A stretch of DNA of 64,000 nt. Source: Hymenobacter cheonanensis (GTDB lineage Bacteria > Bacteroidota > Bacteroidia > Cytophagales > Hymenobacteraceae). Under the pieces are notes generated by a model that was given only the letters and a program-made list of their open reading frames with translations, had not been told where the DNA came from and did no database searches. Location of the stretch: the NCBI RefSeq assembly GCF_030581075.1, contig NZ_JAUQSW010000002.1:372001-436000 (forward strand). Direction: 5' to 3'. Shown here in pieces: positions 53,137 through 62,285 of this stretch (the first letter of the stretch is position 1; each line of letters starts with the position of its first letter). The translations under genes were made by a program, and so were the position numbers.

Positions 53137-53223
53137 GGCTGGCGCGGCGGGGCGCATTCAAAAAATCGGGGCTAGCTTGCCCGGGCAGAATTTTTTTCTC
53201 CGCGTTTCGTTCATCCCGACAAG

Positions 53224-54294
53224 ATGCTTCGCCAGCCTAGCCTGACCAACTTTTTTTCTGCCCCGCCCGGCTTGCGCCGGTGGCTAGGCCTGCTTGGTGC
53301 GGGGCTGCTGGCCGCCGGCCCGGCGCGGGCGCAGGACGTGTTTTTTTCGCAGGCCTACGCCAACCGGCAGGCCGATAACCCGGCCTGGGTGGGCCTGGTT
53401 GATGATTACAGCGCCACGCTTGGCTACCGCGACCAGTTTCCGCAACTGGCCGGTACGTTTCAAACCGTGCAGCTGGCCGCCGACTGGCGCCTGCCCAAGC
53501 CCGGCCTGCACCACGCGCTAGGCCTGCTCGTGAGCCAGGACCGCACCGGCGCGGTGGGCTACACCCGCTTTGGGGCCACGGCGCAGTATGCCTACCACAC
53601 CCGCCTCACGCGCACGCTGGCCCTGAGTGGCGGCGCGCAAATAGGCTACGGCCGCCAGCGCGTGGGCTACGACAACCTCACGTTTGGCGACCAGTACAGC
53701 GCCGATGGCACCTACACTGGCGCCACGGCCGAGAGCCTAGCGGGCTTTCCGCCAGTGAATTACCTCACCGTGGGGGTGGGCGGCGTGCTCTACGCCGAGC
53801 AGTTTTGGGTGAGCCTGTCGGGCCAGCACCTCAACCGGCCCGACCTGGGTTTTAGCCGCCAGGCAGGCCTGCCCATGCGGCTGGCCCTGAGCGGCGGCTA
53901 CAAGCTTTTTTTGCAAAAGCCGGCCGGCTACGGCCACGGCGAGCAGCGCGAAATCAGCTTCATTCCCACCCTGAGCTACACCCATCAGGGCGGCTCGCAA
54001 CGCTCGGAGGCGGGCGCCTATTTCGTGGCCGACCCCGTGACGGTGGGCGCCCTCTACCGCAACCTGGCTAGCCCCGACCTGGGCACCCAGCACGTGGTGG
54101 CGCTGGTGGCCGGCGTGGCCTTCGGCGATTTGCGCGTGGGCTACAGCTACGACGTGGGCGTGAGCCAATTAGCCAGCGACTTGGGCGGGGCGCACGAAAT
54201 AACTTTGACCCTGCGTGCGTTTGACAAGCTGGAAAGCGCCTTTCGTCGGCTCCGACGCCGAGATTATCCAATTTCTCCTTGCCCCAACTTCTGA
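53224..54294 (+). CDS. PorP/SprF-family T9SS outer-membrane protein
   Basis: 356 residues. Signal peptide ending ARAQD, then the PorP/SprF start DVFFSQAYANRQADNPAWVG, followed by beta-strand repeats (SATLGYRDQFPQ, AALSGGAQIGYGRQR-type stretches, WVSLSGQHLNRPDLGF) and the family C-terminus of about 310-356. PorP/SprF proteins are outer-membrane barrels in the type IX secretion machinery, often paired with a specific cargo or OmpA partner, which here is the gene 87 nt upstream. The end PISPCPNF is typical. Confidence 0.88.
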   Translation: MLRQPSLTNFFSAPPGLRRWLGLLGAGLLAAGPARAQDVFFSQAYANRQADNPAWVGLVDDYSATLGYRDQFPQLAGTFQTVQLAADWRLPKPGLHHALGLLVSQDRTGAVGYTRFGATAQYAYHTRLTRTLALSGGAQIGYGRQRVGYDNLTFGDQYSADGTYTGATAESLAGFPPVNYLTVGVGGVLYAEQFWVSLSGQHLNRPDLGFSRQAGLPMRLALSGGYKLFLQKPAGYGHGEQREISFIPTLSYTHQGGSQRSEAGAYFVADPVTVGALYRNLASPDLGTQHVVALVAGVAFGDLRVGYSYDVGVSQLASDLGGAHEITLTLRAFDKLESAFRRLRRRDYPISPCPNF

Positions 54295-54361
54295 TTGTTT
54301 GTAATATTGCAACCAAATTACCCGTCATAATCTATTAGCGCCCTCGGCAAATTCCTTCGTT

Positions 54362-55636
54362 ATGAGATTTACCAACTATTTAGGCCTGCTGGCCGCTGGC
54401 TCGTTAGCCCTGGCCAGCTGCAACAAGGGCAACCGCACGGCCACCAATCCGGGCAAGAACTCTTCCACCACCGGCATCGAGTATAATACCGATGAAGGCA
54501 TGAAGGTGACGGATTTCAAGAAAATCCCGACCGGCCCGGGCCTCGTCTACATTGAGGGCGGCCGCACGGTGCTGGGCTCGCAAGAGGAAGACGTGACCAA
54601 CAACCACGACAACATGGAGCGCACGGTGACCATCGCCTCGTTCTTCATGGACGAAGCCGAGGTGGCCAACATCCACTGGCTCGAATACCTGCACTTTATC
54701 CGCAAAGACTCGTCGGAGGAGAAGTACAAGGCTGCCCTGCCCGACACCACGGTGTGGGCCCGCGACCTGTCGTTCAACGACCCCTACGTAACCTACTACC
54801 TGCGCTACCCCGGCTTCCGCTACTTCCCGGTAGTGGGCGTGAACTGGCTGCAAGCCGATAGCTATTGCGCCTGGCGCACGGCCAAGGTAAATGAAAACCT
54901 GGCCAAAGGCGGCGGCGGCAGCAGCAAAGGCGGCGGCTTGTTTGGCAAGAAAAAGAAGAAAGGTGATGCTGGCACGTCGGCCGAAGGCGGGGCTACCGCC
55001 GCTAGCGCCGGCGCCCTGGCCGATGGTAAGGGTGGTGCCTCCATCGAAAACGGCAACTCGCTGCCCAACTACCGCCTGCCTACCGAGGCCGAGTGGGAGT
55101 ACGCTGCCCAGGCCCTCGTAGGCACCCAGGAAGTTGGCAACGAAAACCAGGAAGAGAAGCGCATTTACCCCTGGGATGGCCGCTCGACCCGCAACCCGTA
55201 TGGCAAAGGCCAGGGCCAGTTTCTGGCGAACTTCAAGCGGGGCCGCGGCGACTACGCCGGTATTGCCGGCAGCCTGAACGACGGCGCCATGATTACGGAG
55301 TACGTTTACGCTTACCCGCCCAACGACTACGGCCTGTATAACATGGCCGGCAACGTGAACGAATGGGTGCAGGACGTGTATCGTCCGCTCTCGTTCCAGG
55401 ACGTGGAGGACCTCAACCCCTTCCGCCGCAACGGCGTGGGTGACGATGCCAAGAACTACGACAAGAAGGGCTACCAGAGCCTCGTAGACGACCACGTGCG
55501 CGTGTACAAAGGCGGCTCGTGGCGCGATGTAGCCTACTACCTCTCGCCCGGCACCCGCCGCTTCATGGCGGAGGACTCGGCTACTTCGACCATCGGTTTC
55601 CGCTGCGCGATGATTAACGCCGGCACCAACAAGTAG
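54362..55636 (+). CDS. gldJ: Gliding-motility lipoprotein GldJ-type (FGE-sulfatase fold)
   Basis: 424 residues. Lipoprotein signal with LALASC (Cys 20). The body is of the formylglycine-generating-enzyme fold: GPGLVYIEGGRTVLGSQEED, VTIASFFMDEAEVANIHWLE, YRLPTEAEWEYAAQALVG, NMAGNVNEWVQDVYRP, YKGGSWRDVAYYLSPGTR and FRCA. These match GldJ, which stabilises GldK and is needed for T9SS and gliding. A glycine/lysine-rich insertion (GGGGSSKGGGLFGKKKKK) interrupts the fold near 180-200. It could also be called GldK-like; the pattern at the start favours GldJ. A terminator follows. Confidence 0.85.
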   Translation: MRFTNYLGLLAAGSLALASCNKGNRTATNPGKNSSTTGIEYNTDEGMKVTDFKKIPTGPGLVYIEGGRTVLGSQEEDVTNNHDNMERTVTIASFFMDEAEVANIHWLEYLHFIRKDSSEEKYKAALPDTTVWARDLSFNDPYVTYYLRYPGFRYFPVVGVNWLQADSYCAWRTAKVNENLAKGGGGSSKGGGLFGKKKKKGDAGTSAEGGATAASAGALADGKGGASIENGNSLPNYRLPTEAEWEYAAQALVGTQEVGNENQEEKRIYPWDGRSTRNPYGKGQGQFLANFKRGRGDYAGIAGSLNDGAMITEYVYAYPPNDYGLYNMAGNVNEWVQDVYRPLSFQDVEDLNPFRRNGVGDDAKNYDKKGYQSLVDDHVRVYKGGSWRDVAYYLSPGTRRFMAEDSATSTIGFRCAMINAGTNK

Positions 55637-55656
55637 ACCACAGCTGTTTATTTCAA

Positions 55657-55691
55657 CAAGAAAGGCCACCCCGCTCGGGTGGCCTTTCTTG
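55657..55691 (+). terminator. Terminator after gldJ
   Basis: A 15-bp stem CAAGAAAGGCCACCC / GGGTGGCCTTTCTTG with loop CGCTC; the T-rich arm gives a weak U-tract. Confidence 0.88.
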
Positions 55692-55816
55692 TTATCTAGC
55701 GAGGTATAACGGGGGCTCTTTCCCTCCTAGCCTCTTTGATTTCCAGCCAATTCCAGTCTGGCCAGCCTGCGCAGCGGGCATATTCGCACTATCCTCTCAA
55801 TCCGTTTAATCGACGG

Positions 55817-56515
55817 TCAGGCGCAGGCGATGGTGGCGATGCTGACGGCCCTAGCGCCGGCAGCCAGCAACGCGGCGCCGCAGGCTTCGAGGGTGGCGCC
55901 GGTGGTGAGCACGTCGTCGACCAGCAGGATGTGGCGGCCAGCCACCGCAGCGGGCTCGGCTACTTCGAATACTGTAGCCACGTTTTGCCAGCGCTCGGCG
56001 CGGCCTTTGCGGGTTTGGGAGGCGGTGTGCTCGGTGCGGCGCAGGGCGTGGGCCGCGCTGGGGCAGGGCAGCGCGGCGGCTAGCCCCGTGGCAAAGGCGT
56101 CGGCCTGGTTGTAGCCACGGCGGGCCAGCTTGCGGCGGTGCAGCGGCACCGGCACAATGAGATTGAATTCCGGCCCTAGCCCGGCGGCGGCTAATTCAGC
56201 ACCGTAGAGCTGGCCCAGGGCGCTGCCCACCTGGCTCTGACCCCGGTACTTGAGCTGGTGCAACAGCTGCTGCACCCGGCCGTGGCGCAGAAAGTGCAGG
56301 TAGCTGAGCGTGTGCTGCACCGGCAGCTTGCCCCAAAAGCGCCGGGCTAGCGGGTTCTGGCCGGGCGGCAGCAGGTGGTAGTCGGTGTAGGGCAGCTCGG
56401 TGCGGCAGCCAGTGCACAGGTGCGCCTCGCCGGCCACCAGCGGCTCGCGGCAGGCCAGGCAGGGGCGCGGGAAGAACAGGGCCGCCAGGTCGGCCAGGAG
56501 CGGGCGCAGCATCAT
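55817..56515 (-). CDS. comF: ComF-family phosphoribosyltransferase-like protein
   Basis: 232 residues. The N-terminal zinc ribbon is CLACREPLVAGEAHLCTGC (two CxxC pairs). Then LKYRGQSQVGSALGQLYG, IVPVPLHRRKLARRGYNQA, and the PRPP-type loop HILLVDDVLTTGATLEACG near 195-215. ComF proteins help naturally competent bacteria take up DNA and act at or near PriA; here no other competence gene is close. Start ATG 56515 (ATG 56512 follows). It is a single gene. Confidence 0.88.
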   Translation of the reverse strand: MMLRPLLADLAALFFPRPCLACREPLVAGEAHLCTGCRTELPYTDYHLLPPGQNPLARRFWGKLPVQHTLSYLHFLRHGRVQQLLHQLKYRGQSQVGSALGQLYGAELAAAGLGPEFNLIVPVPLHRRKLARRGYNQADAFATGLAAALPCPSAAHALRRTEHTASQTRKGRAERWQNVATVFEVAEPAAVAGRHILLVDDVLTTGATLEACGAALLAAGARAVSIATIACA

Positions 56516-56668
56516 TTTGGGCAGGGATTTGGTTTAGGCAGTGGCGGGCGGCGGGCTACTTCGGGCGCAGGTCCGTCCTTTGCGGGGTCAAGCGGGCTAG
56601 CCAGACCTACTCAAGCCAAGGTACTGCCTGCGGGCAGCCTGGGCAAGTCAGCTTCATTTTATCACTTC

Positions 56669-56676
56669 TATATTTT
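56669..56676 (+). promoter_or_regulatory. -7 box (TATATTTT) of the CMD-family gene
   Basis: TATATTTT differs from consensus in the last base and lies 5 nt before GTG 56682. Confidence 0.45.
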
Positions 56677-56681
56677 CAATC

Positions 56682-57080
56682 GTGTCCCTCACCACTGATT
56701 TCAACGACTACCGCCAGCGCATGAACGAGCGCGTGCTGTCGTACGACAACAAGGTTATCAAGCGGTTTTTTAACCTTGATACCAACACCTACGCCGCCGG
56801 CGCTATCGACGTCAAAACCAAGGAGATGCTAGGCCTGGCCTGCTCGCTGGTGCTGCGCTGCGACGACTGCGTGAAGTACCACCTCGGCAAATGCCACGAA
56901 GAAGGCCTGAGTGACGAAGAAGTGTTCGAAGTATTCTCGATTGCCAATCTCATTGGGGGCAGCATCGTGATTCCGCACTTCCGCCGCGCCGTGGAGTACT
57001 GGGAAGTGCTGCGCGCCGAGGCGGCCCTGGCCGGCCCCGGTGCCCACTCATCGGCTAGCCACCCGCCCCATGCCCACTAG
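56682..57080 (+). CDS. Carboxymuconolactone decarboxylase-family (AhpD-like) protein
   Basis: 132 residues from GTG. The CMD core is MLGLACSLVLRCDDCVKYHLGKCHEEGLSDEEVFEV in two pieces around residue 50-85: CDDCxxxH is the redox CxxC-H motif of AhpD-type peroxidase partners, and KCHEEGLSDEEV is the family helix. It may serve as a small thiol peroxidase or a disulfide carrier in the cytoplasm. The C-terminus is Ala/His-rich. Start is supported by the -7 box 5 nt upstream. The next gene begins inside its last codons. Confidence 0.82.
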   Translation: MSLTTDFNDYRQRMNERVLSYDNKVIKRFFNLDTNTYAAGAIDVKTKEMLGLACSLVLRCDDCVKYHLGKCHEEGLSDEEVFEVFSIANLIGGSIVIPHFRRAVEYWEVLRAEAALAGPGAHSSASHPPHAH

Positions 57081-57447
57081 TAGCCAAGCAGGTACCGGCG
57101 AGAGCGAAGCCGAGTTCAACGAGCGCTGGGGCGAGCTGCTGGCGGGTATGGAGGAGCGCTTCGGCCGCCGGCCCGACCTGAACGCGCTGCTGCTGCTCAT
57201 TGGGGTGCAGGAGCTGGGGCAGGGCGTGGCCGAGTTCACCAAAGAGCAGAAGCAGGACCTGATGCACATTGCTACCTGCAAGCTCTTCAGCCTCAGCGGG
57301 CATTACGCCCTGGAGCGCGTGGATGCCGAGGGCTGGCCGCACTACCGGCTGGTGACCCCCGTGCCGTTTGCCAACCTCAAGGAGCAGGAGCGGATGCTGA
57401 AATGGCACATCCTGGAATATTTCGACACGCTCGACGACGAGCAGTAA
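57070..57447 (+). CDS. Uncharacterised protein translationally coupled to the CMD gene
   Basis: 125 residues, mostly helical. ATG 57070 overlaps the preceding gene by 11 nt. FNERWGELLAGMEERFGRRP, then LNALLLLIGVQELGQGVAEF and KEQKQDLMHIATCKLFSLSG are distinctive, and the last part reads HYALERVDAEGWPHYRLVTP. I recognise these as a conserved Bacteroidota protein but not a function. The overlap with the CMD protein suggests they work together. Confidence 0.7.
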   Translation: MPTSSQAGTGESEAEFNERWGELLAGMEERFGRRPDLNALLLLIGVQELGQGVAEFTKEQKQDLMHIATCKLFSLSGHYALERVDAEGWPHYRLVTPVPFANLKEQERMLKWHILEYFDTLDDEQ

Positions 57448-57450
57448 GCC

Positions 57451-57456
57451 AAGGAG
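57451..57456 (+). promoter_or_regulatory. Shine-Dalgarno AAGGAG for the TTG start of the exonuclease gene
   Basis: AAGGAG sits 7 nt before TTG 57464. This is one of few clear SD sites in the window, and it decides the start. Confidence 0.6.
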
Positions 57457-57463
57457 TTCGCTT

Positions 57464-58237
57464 TTGAAAATCGTTTCGTATAACCTCAACGGCCTGCGCT
57501 CGGCGCTGGGCAAGGGGCTGCTCGACTGGGTGGCCGCCACTCAGCCCGACGTGCTGTGCGTGCAGGAAATAAAGGCCGGTACCGCCCCGCTCGACGTGAG
57601 CGGTCTAGCCGCGCTAGGCTACCACGCCTACCTGCACCCCGCCCAAAAGCCCGGCTACAGCGGCGTAGCCACCTTCAGCCGAACAGAGCCCCTGGCCGTG
57701 GTTACGGGCTGCGGTAATAGCCTGTATGACGACGAGGGCCGGGTGCTGCGGCTCGATTTTGCGGGCGTGTCGGTACTCAATACCTACATGCCCTCGGGCA
57801 CGAGCGGGCCGGCGCGGCAGGCGTTTAAGGTGGCGTGGCTGCACTGGTTTCGGAGCTACGTGGCTGGCCTGCGGGCCGATGCCACAGTGCCGCCGCTCGT
57901 AATTGGCGGCGATTTCAACTGCTGCCAGACGGCCATCGACCTGCACAACCCCAAGGCCAACCAGCAAAGCCCCGGCTACACGCCCGAGGAGCGCCAATGG
58001 TTCCGGGACCTGCTGGCCGATGGCTTTGCCGACTCGTTTCGGCAGCTACACCCCGAAGCGCCGGGCCACTACTCGTGGTGGAGCTACCGGGCCGGCTCGC
58101 GGGCCCGCAACGTGGGCTGGCGCCTCGACCACCTGCTGCTCGATGAGGCGCTGCTGCCGCGCCTGCGCGGAGCCGGCCTCTGGCCCGATGCCGTGCACTC
58201 GGACCATTGCCCGGCCTGGGTCGAGCTGGCCGGCTAG
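57464..58237 (+). CDS. xth: Exodeoxyribonuclease III (AP endonuclease)
   Basis: 257 residues of the ExoIII/APE1 family for base-excision repair. Motifs in order: MKIVSYNLNGLRSA, DVLCVQEIKAG, GYSGVATFSR, RVLRLDFAGVSVLNTYMPSG, VIGGDFNCCQTAIDLHNP, HYSWWSYRAGSRARNVGWRL (the DNA-contact strand) with DHLLL, and SDHCPAWVEL. Catalytic residues E, D, N, D and H are present. The start is TTG 57464: the protein begins at the family position, no ATG exists nearby, and AAGGAG at 57451-57456 is correctly spaced for it. It is the last gene of the run starting at the CMD gene. Confidence 0.93.
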   Translation: MKIVSYNLNGLRSALGKGLLDWVAATQPDVLCVQEIKAGTAPLDVSGLAALGYHAYLHPAQKPGYSGVATFSRTEPLAVVTGCGNSLYDDEGRVLRLDFAGVSVLNTYMPSGTSGPARQAFKVAWLHWFRSYVAGLRADATVPPLVIGGDFNCCQTAIDLHNPKANQQSPGYTPEERQWFRDLLADGFADSFRQLHPEAPGHYSWWSYRAGSRARNVGWRLDHLLLDEALLPRLRGAGLWPDAVHSDHCPAWVELAG

Positions 58238-58258
58238 CCCCTGCTGATGGCTAAAAAG

Positions 58259-58299
58259 CCCCAAGGCCCCGCCGCTTGCGTAGCGACGGGGCCTTGGGG
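58259..58299. terminator. Terminator after exonuclease gene
   Basis: A 13-bp stem CCCCAAGGCCCCG / CGGGGCCTTGGGG with an inner CGCT/AGCG, with AAAAA before and TTTTT 3 nt after. It works on both strands between convergent genes. Confidence 0.9.
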
Positions 58300-58332
58300 T
58301 ACTTTTTGCAGAAAGAAAGTGAAATTAATACT

Positions 58333-60477
58333 TTATTGACCAGCTACTTGCAGGCGTTGCGTGGTAAGCAGCTGGCCGGCCGCGTCGCGCAGCACTACGT
58401 GGTAGATGCCAGCGGCCAGGCCGCCCGTGGGCACTGCCAGCGGCGCCGTGGTAGCCTCGCTGCTTACTACGCGGGTGCTCAGGAGCTGGCCCATGCCGGA
58501 GTAGAGGCTTACCGAATAGCCGGCCGCCACGGTCCCGGCGAGGGTAACCTGCTGGGTGGCCGCCGGGGCCGGGTTGGGGTAAAGCGAGAACACCGCGTTG
58601 GCGGGGCGCGCATCCAGTACCACTATTGCCGACACGTAGGCGTGGCCATCGAGGTCAAGCTGGCGCAGGCGGTAGTACAGGGTGCCCGCCAGGCTGGCGG
58701 CCTCTTTGTCTTGCAGCGCGTAGGTGCGCGGGGTGTTGGTGGTGCCGGCCGCGGCTACTTCGCCAATGGCGCTGAAGCCTGCCACCAGGTCGGTGGCGCG
58801 CTCTACTACGAAGCGGGCGCTGTTGACCTCGGAGGCAGTAGCCCAGCTAAGCACCGCGCCGCCCGACTGCCGCCGCGCCGTGAAGCTGATGAGCGACACC
58901 GGCAGCGGGCTAGTGGGGGCCACAATATTCAGCGAGCCATTTGAGCTATCGGAGAAGGCGTAGTACACGCTGGTGTTGCTGACGAGGCTAGCCAGCCCGC
59001 CCACCTGAATGCCCACCTTCGAAAAATCTTTGGTGGTGTTGAAGCTAATGGTCTGGCGGCCATCGGGCAGCACATTTACCGAGAGCAGCGACGAGCCGGA
59101 GGCCGTTTCCAGCACATTGCCCGCATTGTCATAGGTGGTGAGGGTGATGCGGCTGAGGGCAGCCACATCGAGCAGCGTGTTGTTGCCAATCACCATGCCA
59201 GCCCGGTTGCCCGCATTGCCCTGGCCATTCAGGTCCAGGCGCAGGCCCGTCGTATTGTTCACCCCGGCGCCCACCGTAATCGTGGCCGCCGAATTGGGGT
59301 TGCTCGCCGCATTTTCTGGCGAGGACACGGTGCACAGCGCGCAAACGGTTGTATTGTAAGAGGTCTGGTAGTGGGTGCTAGGGTCGGTGAAGCTCGAAAT
59401 GGTTTGCTGCGGCGAAGTCGAGGCCACGCCCACCCCGTAGTAAAGACGCAGGTCGTCGAGGAGGGCCACGGCATCGTTGCGCTCGATGGAAACGGCGTCG
59501 AAAGGCTGCGAAGCCTGGAAATTAATCAGCGACTTGCCGTCGGGCAGCACGCTCAGGCCTAGCAGCGATGCCCCGGAGGCCGTTTCCTGCAATACGCCGT
59601 TTTTGTACGTCTTCAGTGTCAGGTGGCTCAACACGCTCACGTCGAGCAGGTTGTTGCCCTGGCCCACCACAAAGCCAGCCTTGTAGGTGCCGGGCGCCGT
59701 GCCGGTGAGGTTCACCATCAGCTGCGCCGGGCAGTTAACCGAAGCCAGGCTGCTGAAGGTAGCGTAGTTGGTCGGGTCGTTGTCGACCGTCTGCGCGGCG
59801 TTATTCACCTTGTCGGTGCAGCCCGTTACCCGGTACTGGCCCACGTTGCTGCCGCTGGCGTTGGAAGTCAGGCCCATAATCTGGGCGGCCACGTTAGGCC
59901 CTATGCCGTAGGCGTAGTGCACGTTAATGGATGTGCCCAGGCTCACAATCGCCCCAAACTCTACTTCTACCTGGTCGAAGGACGCCGTAGAAATCAGTTC
60001 CATTTGCACGGGGTTGCCCTTGCCAGCCAGCAGCTGGGCACCAGCCGCCGATGCTGATACGAGCATCTCATCCTGCACCTTAGTCGGGTTCGTGCTGAGG
60101 TACGTCCGGATGGCAATGCCTCCTAGCGCGCTCAGGCTCACAAGCGAGCTGTTGGGCGAAAGCAACACGCCGCCCCGGTAGCCGGCCGGCGCAATACCGT
60201 TGAGCTGGTAGCGCAGCTTGGTAGTCCCCGCCAGGGGCAGGTACGCCGTTGCCGAGATGGCCACCGTGCCCACGGGTGTGGTTACGTCGGTTGTTACGCC
60301 GGTTGTGCAGCCCGCAATTGTGCAGGTGCGGGTTGGCGAAGCGCTAATAGGCGTGCCGGTCGAATAGTAGGCTGCGGCGTGTGCCCCCAGCGATACTACC
60401 AAAAGCAACGGCACTAAAAGGCTTCTCAAGATGTTGGCCGCCGGCCGGCCATATTTAATTTTTTCAAGAACTATCAT
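58333..60477 (-). CDS. Large secreted T9SS cargo protein with three internal repeats
   Basis: 714 residues. Signal region ending SLGAHAAAYY. Three modules of about 150-180 residues follow, each with a version of 'AG.VVG..NLLDVSVLSHLTLKTY.NGV..ETASG.SLL...VLPDG...I.F' and a following 'FD.V.IE....V.L...L..YYGVG'. Cysteine-containing spacers (CTIAGCTT, CTVSSP) separate them. A region like an Ig or fibronectin sandwich follows (VSLISFTARRQSGGAVLSWA), then the T9SS type A sorting domain (FSLYPNPAPAATQQV, LYSGMGQLLS, LAAGIYHVVLRDAAG). It is presumably an adhesin or surface-layer-like protein; no enzyme motif. Confidence 0.8.
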   Translation of the reverse strand: MIVLEKIKYGRPAANILRSLLVPLLLVVSLGAHAAAYYSTGTPISASPTRTCTIAGCTTGVTTDVTTPVGTVAISATAYLPLAGTTKLRYQLNGIAPAGYRGGVLLSPNSSLVSLSALGGIAIRTYLSTNPTKVQDEMLVSASAAGAQLLAGKGNPVQMELISTASFDQVEVEFGAIVSLGTSINVHYAYGIGPNVAAQIMGLTSNASGSNVGQYRVTGCTDKVNNAAQTVDNDPTNYATFSSLASVNCPAQLMVNLTGTAPGTYKAGFVVGQGNNLLDVSVLSHLTLKTYKNGVLQETASGASLLGLSVLPDGKSLINFQASQPFDAVSIERNDAVALLDDLRLYYGVGVASTSPQQTISSFTDPSTHYQTSYNTTVCALCTVSSPENAASNPNSAATITVGAGVNNTTGLRLDLNGQGNAGNRAGMVIGNNTLLDVAALSRITLTTYDNAGNVLETASGSSLLSVNVLPDGRQTISFNTTKDFSKVGIQVGGLASLVSNTSVYYAFSDSSNGSLNIVAPTSPLPVSLISFTARRQSGGAVLSWATASEVNSARFVVERATDLVAGFSAIGEVAAAGTTNTPRTYALQDKEAASLAGTLYYRLRQLDLDGHAYVSAIVVLDARPANAVFSLYPNPAPAATQQVTLAGTVAAGYSVSLYSGMGQLLSTRVVSSEATTAPLAVPTGGLAAGIYHVVLRDAAGQLLTTQRLQVAGQ

Positions 60478-60790
60478 AGTATGACCTAGTAAAGTTTTGG
60501 CATGCCACTTCTATCTCAATTAAACGGCCATTTTCATAAATTTTTAATTTTCAATTACATACTATAAATTATTATTTTATATTTAGTCTCAAAAAGAAAT
60601 GTGCTTTTTATGAAAAAGGGAAACTATCGCAACTTTTTTCTACGTATTTAGCGCAAATGTGAATTTTTTCACGGAATTTTACACGATTTTTATTCAGAAT
60701 TGTCGACGATACCTTTTATAATTTTACCAATAATAATTTGCTCTTTATACCGCCTACTAACTCTGTTTATGGGCGCGGCCTGTTCCGCTT
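60478..60790. other. AT-rich divergent intergenic region
   Basis: 313 nt, by far the most AT-rich stretch of the window apart from the small low-GC genes. It separates the T9SS cargo gene from the sigma-54 activator. Runs such as CTTTTTATGAAAAAG occur, but no clear -7 box, GG-N10-GC sigma-54 promoter or ORF. It probably holds the promoters of both genes. Confidence 0.6.
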
Positions 60791-62164
60791 ATGAAAACTT
60801 CTTCCCATTACCACATCTGGCTTATTGGGGCTGATAGCCATTATATCACCCGCCTGTGCCACCGGCTTAGCCTCAACCCCGACCATGTGGTGCGGCGCTT
60901 TGCCACCGTAGCGCTCGCGCTCGCTTATCGGTCGGCGGCCACGGCGCAGCCCAACGCCCTCATTCTGGACAATGATGGCCAAGAGGGCCTGCCCCGGCGC
61001 ATTTTGCGCAAGCTGCGCGAGCGCCTGCCCAACGCGCACTTTTTTGTGCTGGCCAACGAGGCCAATGCCGAGGCCGAAGCCGACTTGCTGAGCCAGGGCG
61101 TGAGCGCATACATGGTGAAAGACCTGCACAGCCCCGAGCGGCTGTGGCAGGCGCTGGCGGCCGCCCGCCAGCCGGCAGTGCCCGCCGCCCGGCCGGCGCC
61201 CGAGGCGCCGGAGGCCCCCGCCGGTATGCTGCTAGGGCAGCACCCCAGCATGCAGCAGGTGCGCGAGCTTATCGCGAAGGCCGCGCGCACCACTATTACG
61301 GTATCGGTGAGTGGCGAAACGGGCACGGGCAAGGAGCTGGTGGCGCAGGCCATCCATGCCCAGTCGGAGCGGGCGGGGCAGCCGTTTGTGGCCATCAACA
61401 TGGCGGCCATTCCGCGCGAGCTGCTGGAGAGCGAGCTGTTTGGCCACGAGAAGGGCGCCTTTACCGGGGCCACGGCCCGGCGCGTGGGGCGCTTTGAGGA
61501 AGCCAACGGCGGCACGCTGTTCTTGGATGAGATTGCCGACCTGGAGCTGGTGCTGCAAGCCAAGCTGCTGCGCGTGCTGCAAGAGCGGGCCGTAACGCGG
61601 GTGGGCGGCACCCAGCCCGTGCCCTTCGATGTGCGGCTGGTGGTAGCCACCCACCGCAACCTGACCGCCGAAATGCAGGCCGGCCGCTTTCGCGAAGACC
61701 TGTACTACCGCCTGCTGGGCCTGCCCATCGAGCTGCCCCCGCTGCGCCAGCGCGGCCCCGATATTCTGCTGCTGGCCGCGGCCTTTGTGCGCACCTTCAG
61801 CCAGCGCAACAAGCTGCCCGTGCGGCCCTTCAGCCCCGAGGCGCGGCAGCATTTGCTAGCCTACGCCTACCCGGGCAACGTGCGCGAGCTGAAAGCGGTG
61901 GTAGAGCTGGCCGCCGTGCTGGCCGATGGCAAGCAGATTGAGGTGGCCGACATCCCGTTTCGGACGGCGCCGGCGCCGGTAGCGGCCGCGCCGGCCCGCA
62001 GCAGCACGCTGGTTTTCCCATCGCTGCGCGAGCAAACGCTGGCCATTATGCAAGACAGCCTCACGGCCCTGAATGGCGACGTGGTGGCCGCCGCCAACCG
62101 CCTGCGCGTGGGCCGCTCCACGCTCTACCGTCTCATTCAGAGCGGGCACCTGCTGCTGCCGTAG
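60791..62164 (+). CDS. Sigma-54-dependent response-regulator-type activator
   Basis: 457 residues. Residues 5-125 look like a receiver domain: the phospho-acceptor would be D60 (ALILDND) and the conserved Lys 110 (YMVKDL). The AAA+ domain (about 145-385) has Walker A GETGTGKE 175-182, GAFTGA 222-227 which contacts sigma-54, Walker B GTLFLDEIAD 241-250, and YPGNVRELKAVVELAA. A Fis-type helix-turn-helix ends it (TALNGDVVAAANRLRVGRST, then LYRLIQ). It activates RpoN promoters in response to a sensor kinase, not seen here. A terminator follows. Confidence 0.92.
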   Translation: MKTSSHYHIWLIGADSHYITRLCHRLSLNPDHVVRRFATVALALAYRSAATAQPNALILDNDGQEGLPRRILRKLRERLPNAHFFVLANEANAEAEADLLSQGVSAYMVKDLHSPERLWQALAAARQPAVPAARPAPEAPEAPAGMLLGQHPSMQQVRELIAKAARTTITVSVSGETGTGKELVAQAIHAQSERAGQPFVAINMAAIPRELLESELFGHEKGAFTGATARRVGRFEEANGGTLFLDEIADLELVLQAKLLRVLQERAVTRVGGTQPVPFDVRLVVATHRNLTAEMQAGRFREDLYYRLLGLPIELPPLRQRGPDILLLAAAFVRTFSQRNKLPVRPFSPEARQHLLAYAYPGNVRELKAVVELAAVLADGKQIEVADIPFRTAPAPVAAAPARSSTLVFPSLREQTLAIMQDSLTALNGDVVAAANRLRVGRSTLYRLIQSGHLLLP

Positions 62165-62219
62165 GCTAACCCCTCAAATGCCCGAATTTTACTGTAACCC
62201 TACCCCGGCTATTGAGGTT

Positions 62220-62257
62220 AAACGACCGTGACTTATGGCTAGCGCCCGGTCGTTTTT
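62220..62257 (+). terminator. Terminator after the sigma-54 activator
   Basis: AAACGACCG / CGGTCGTTT (9 bp) with an 18-nt loop, followed by TTTT. Confidence 0.82.
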
Positions 62258-62285
62258 TTATCCTCATTTGCTTTTCCTTACGATT

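Noticed and set aside
54404..55669. Long open frame (421 codons) antisense to gldJ
   Set aside because: Its product is repetitive in Val, Ala and Gly with no domain and it is the mirror of a well-supported gene; high GC keeps antisense frames open here.
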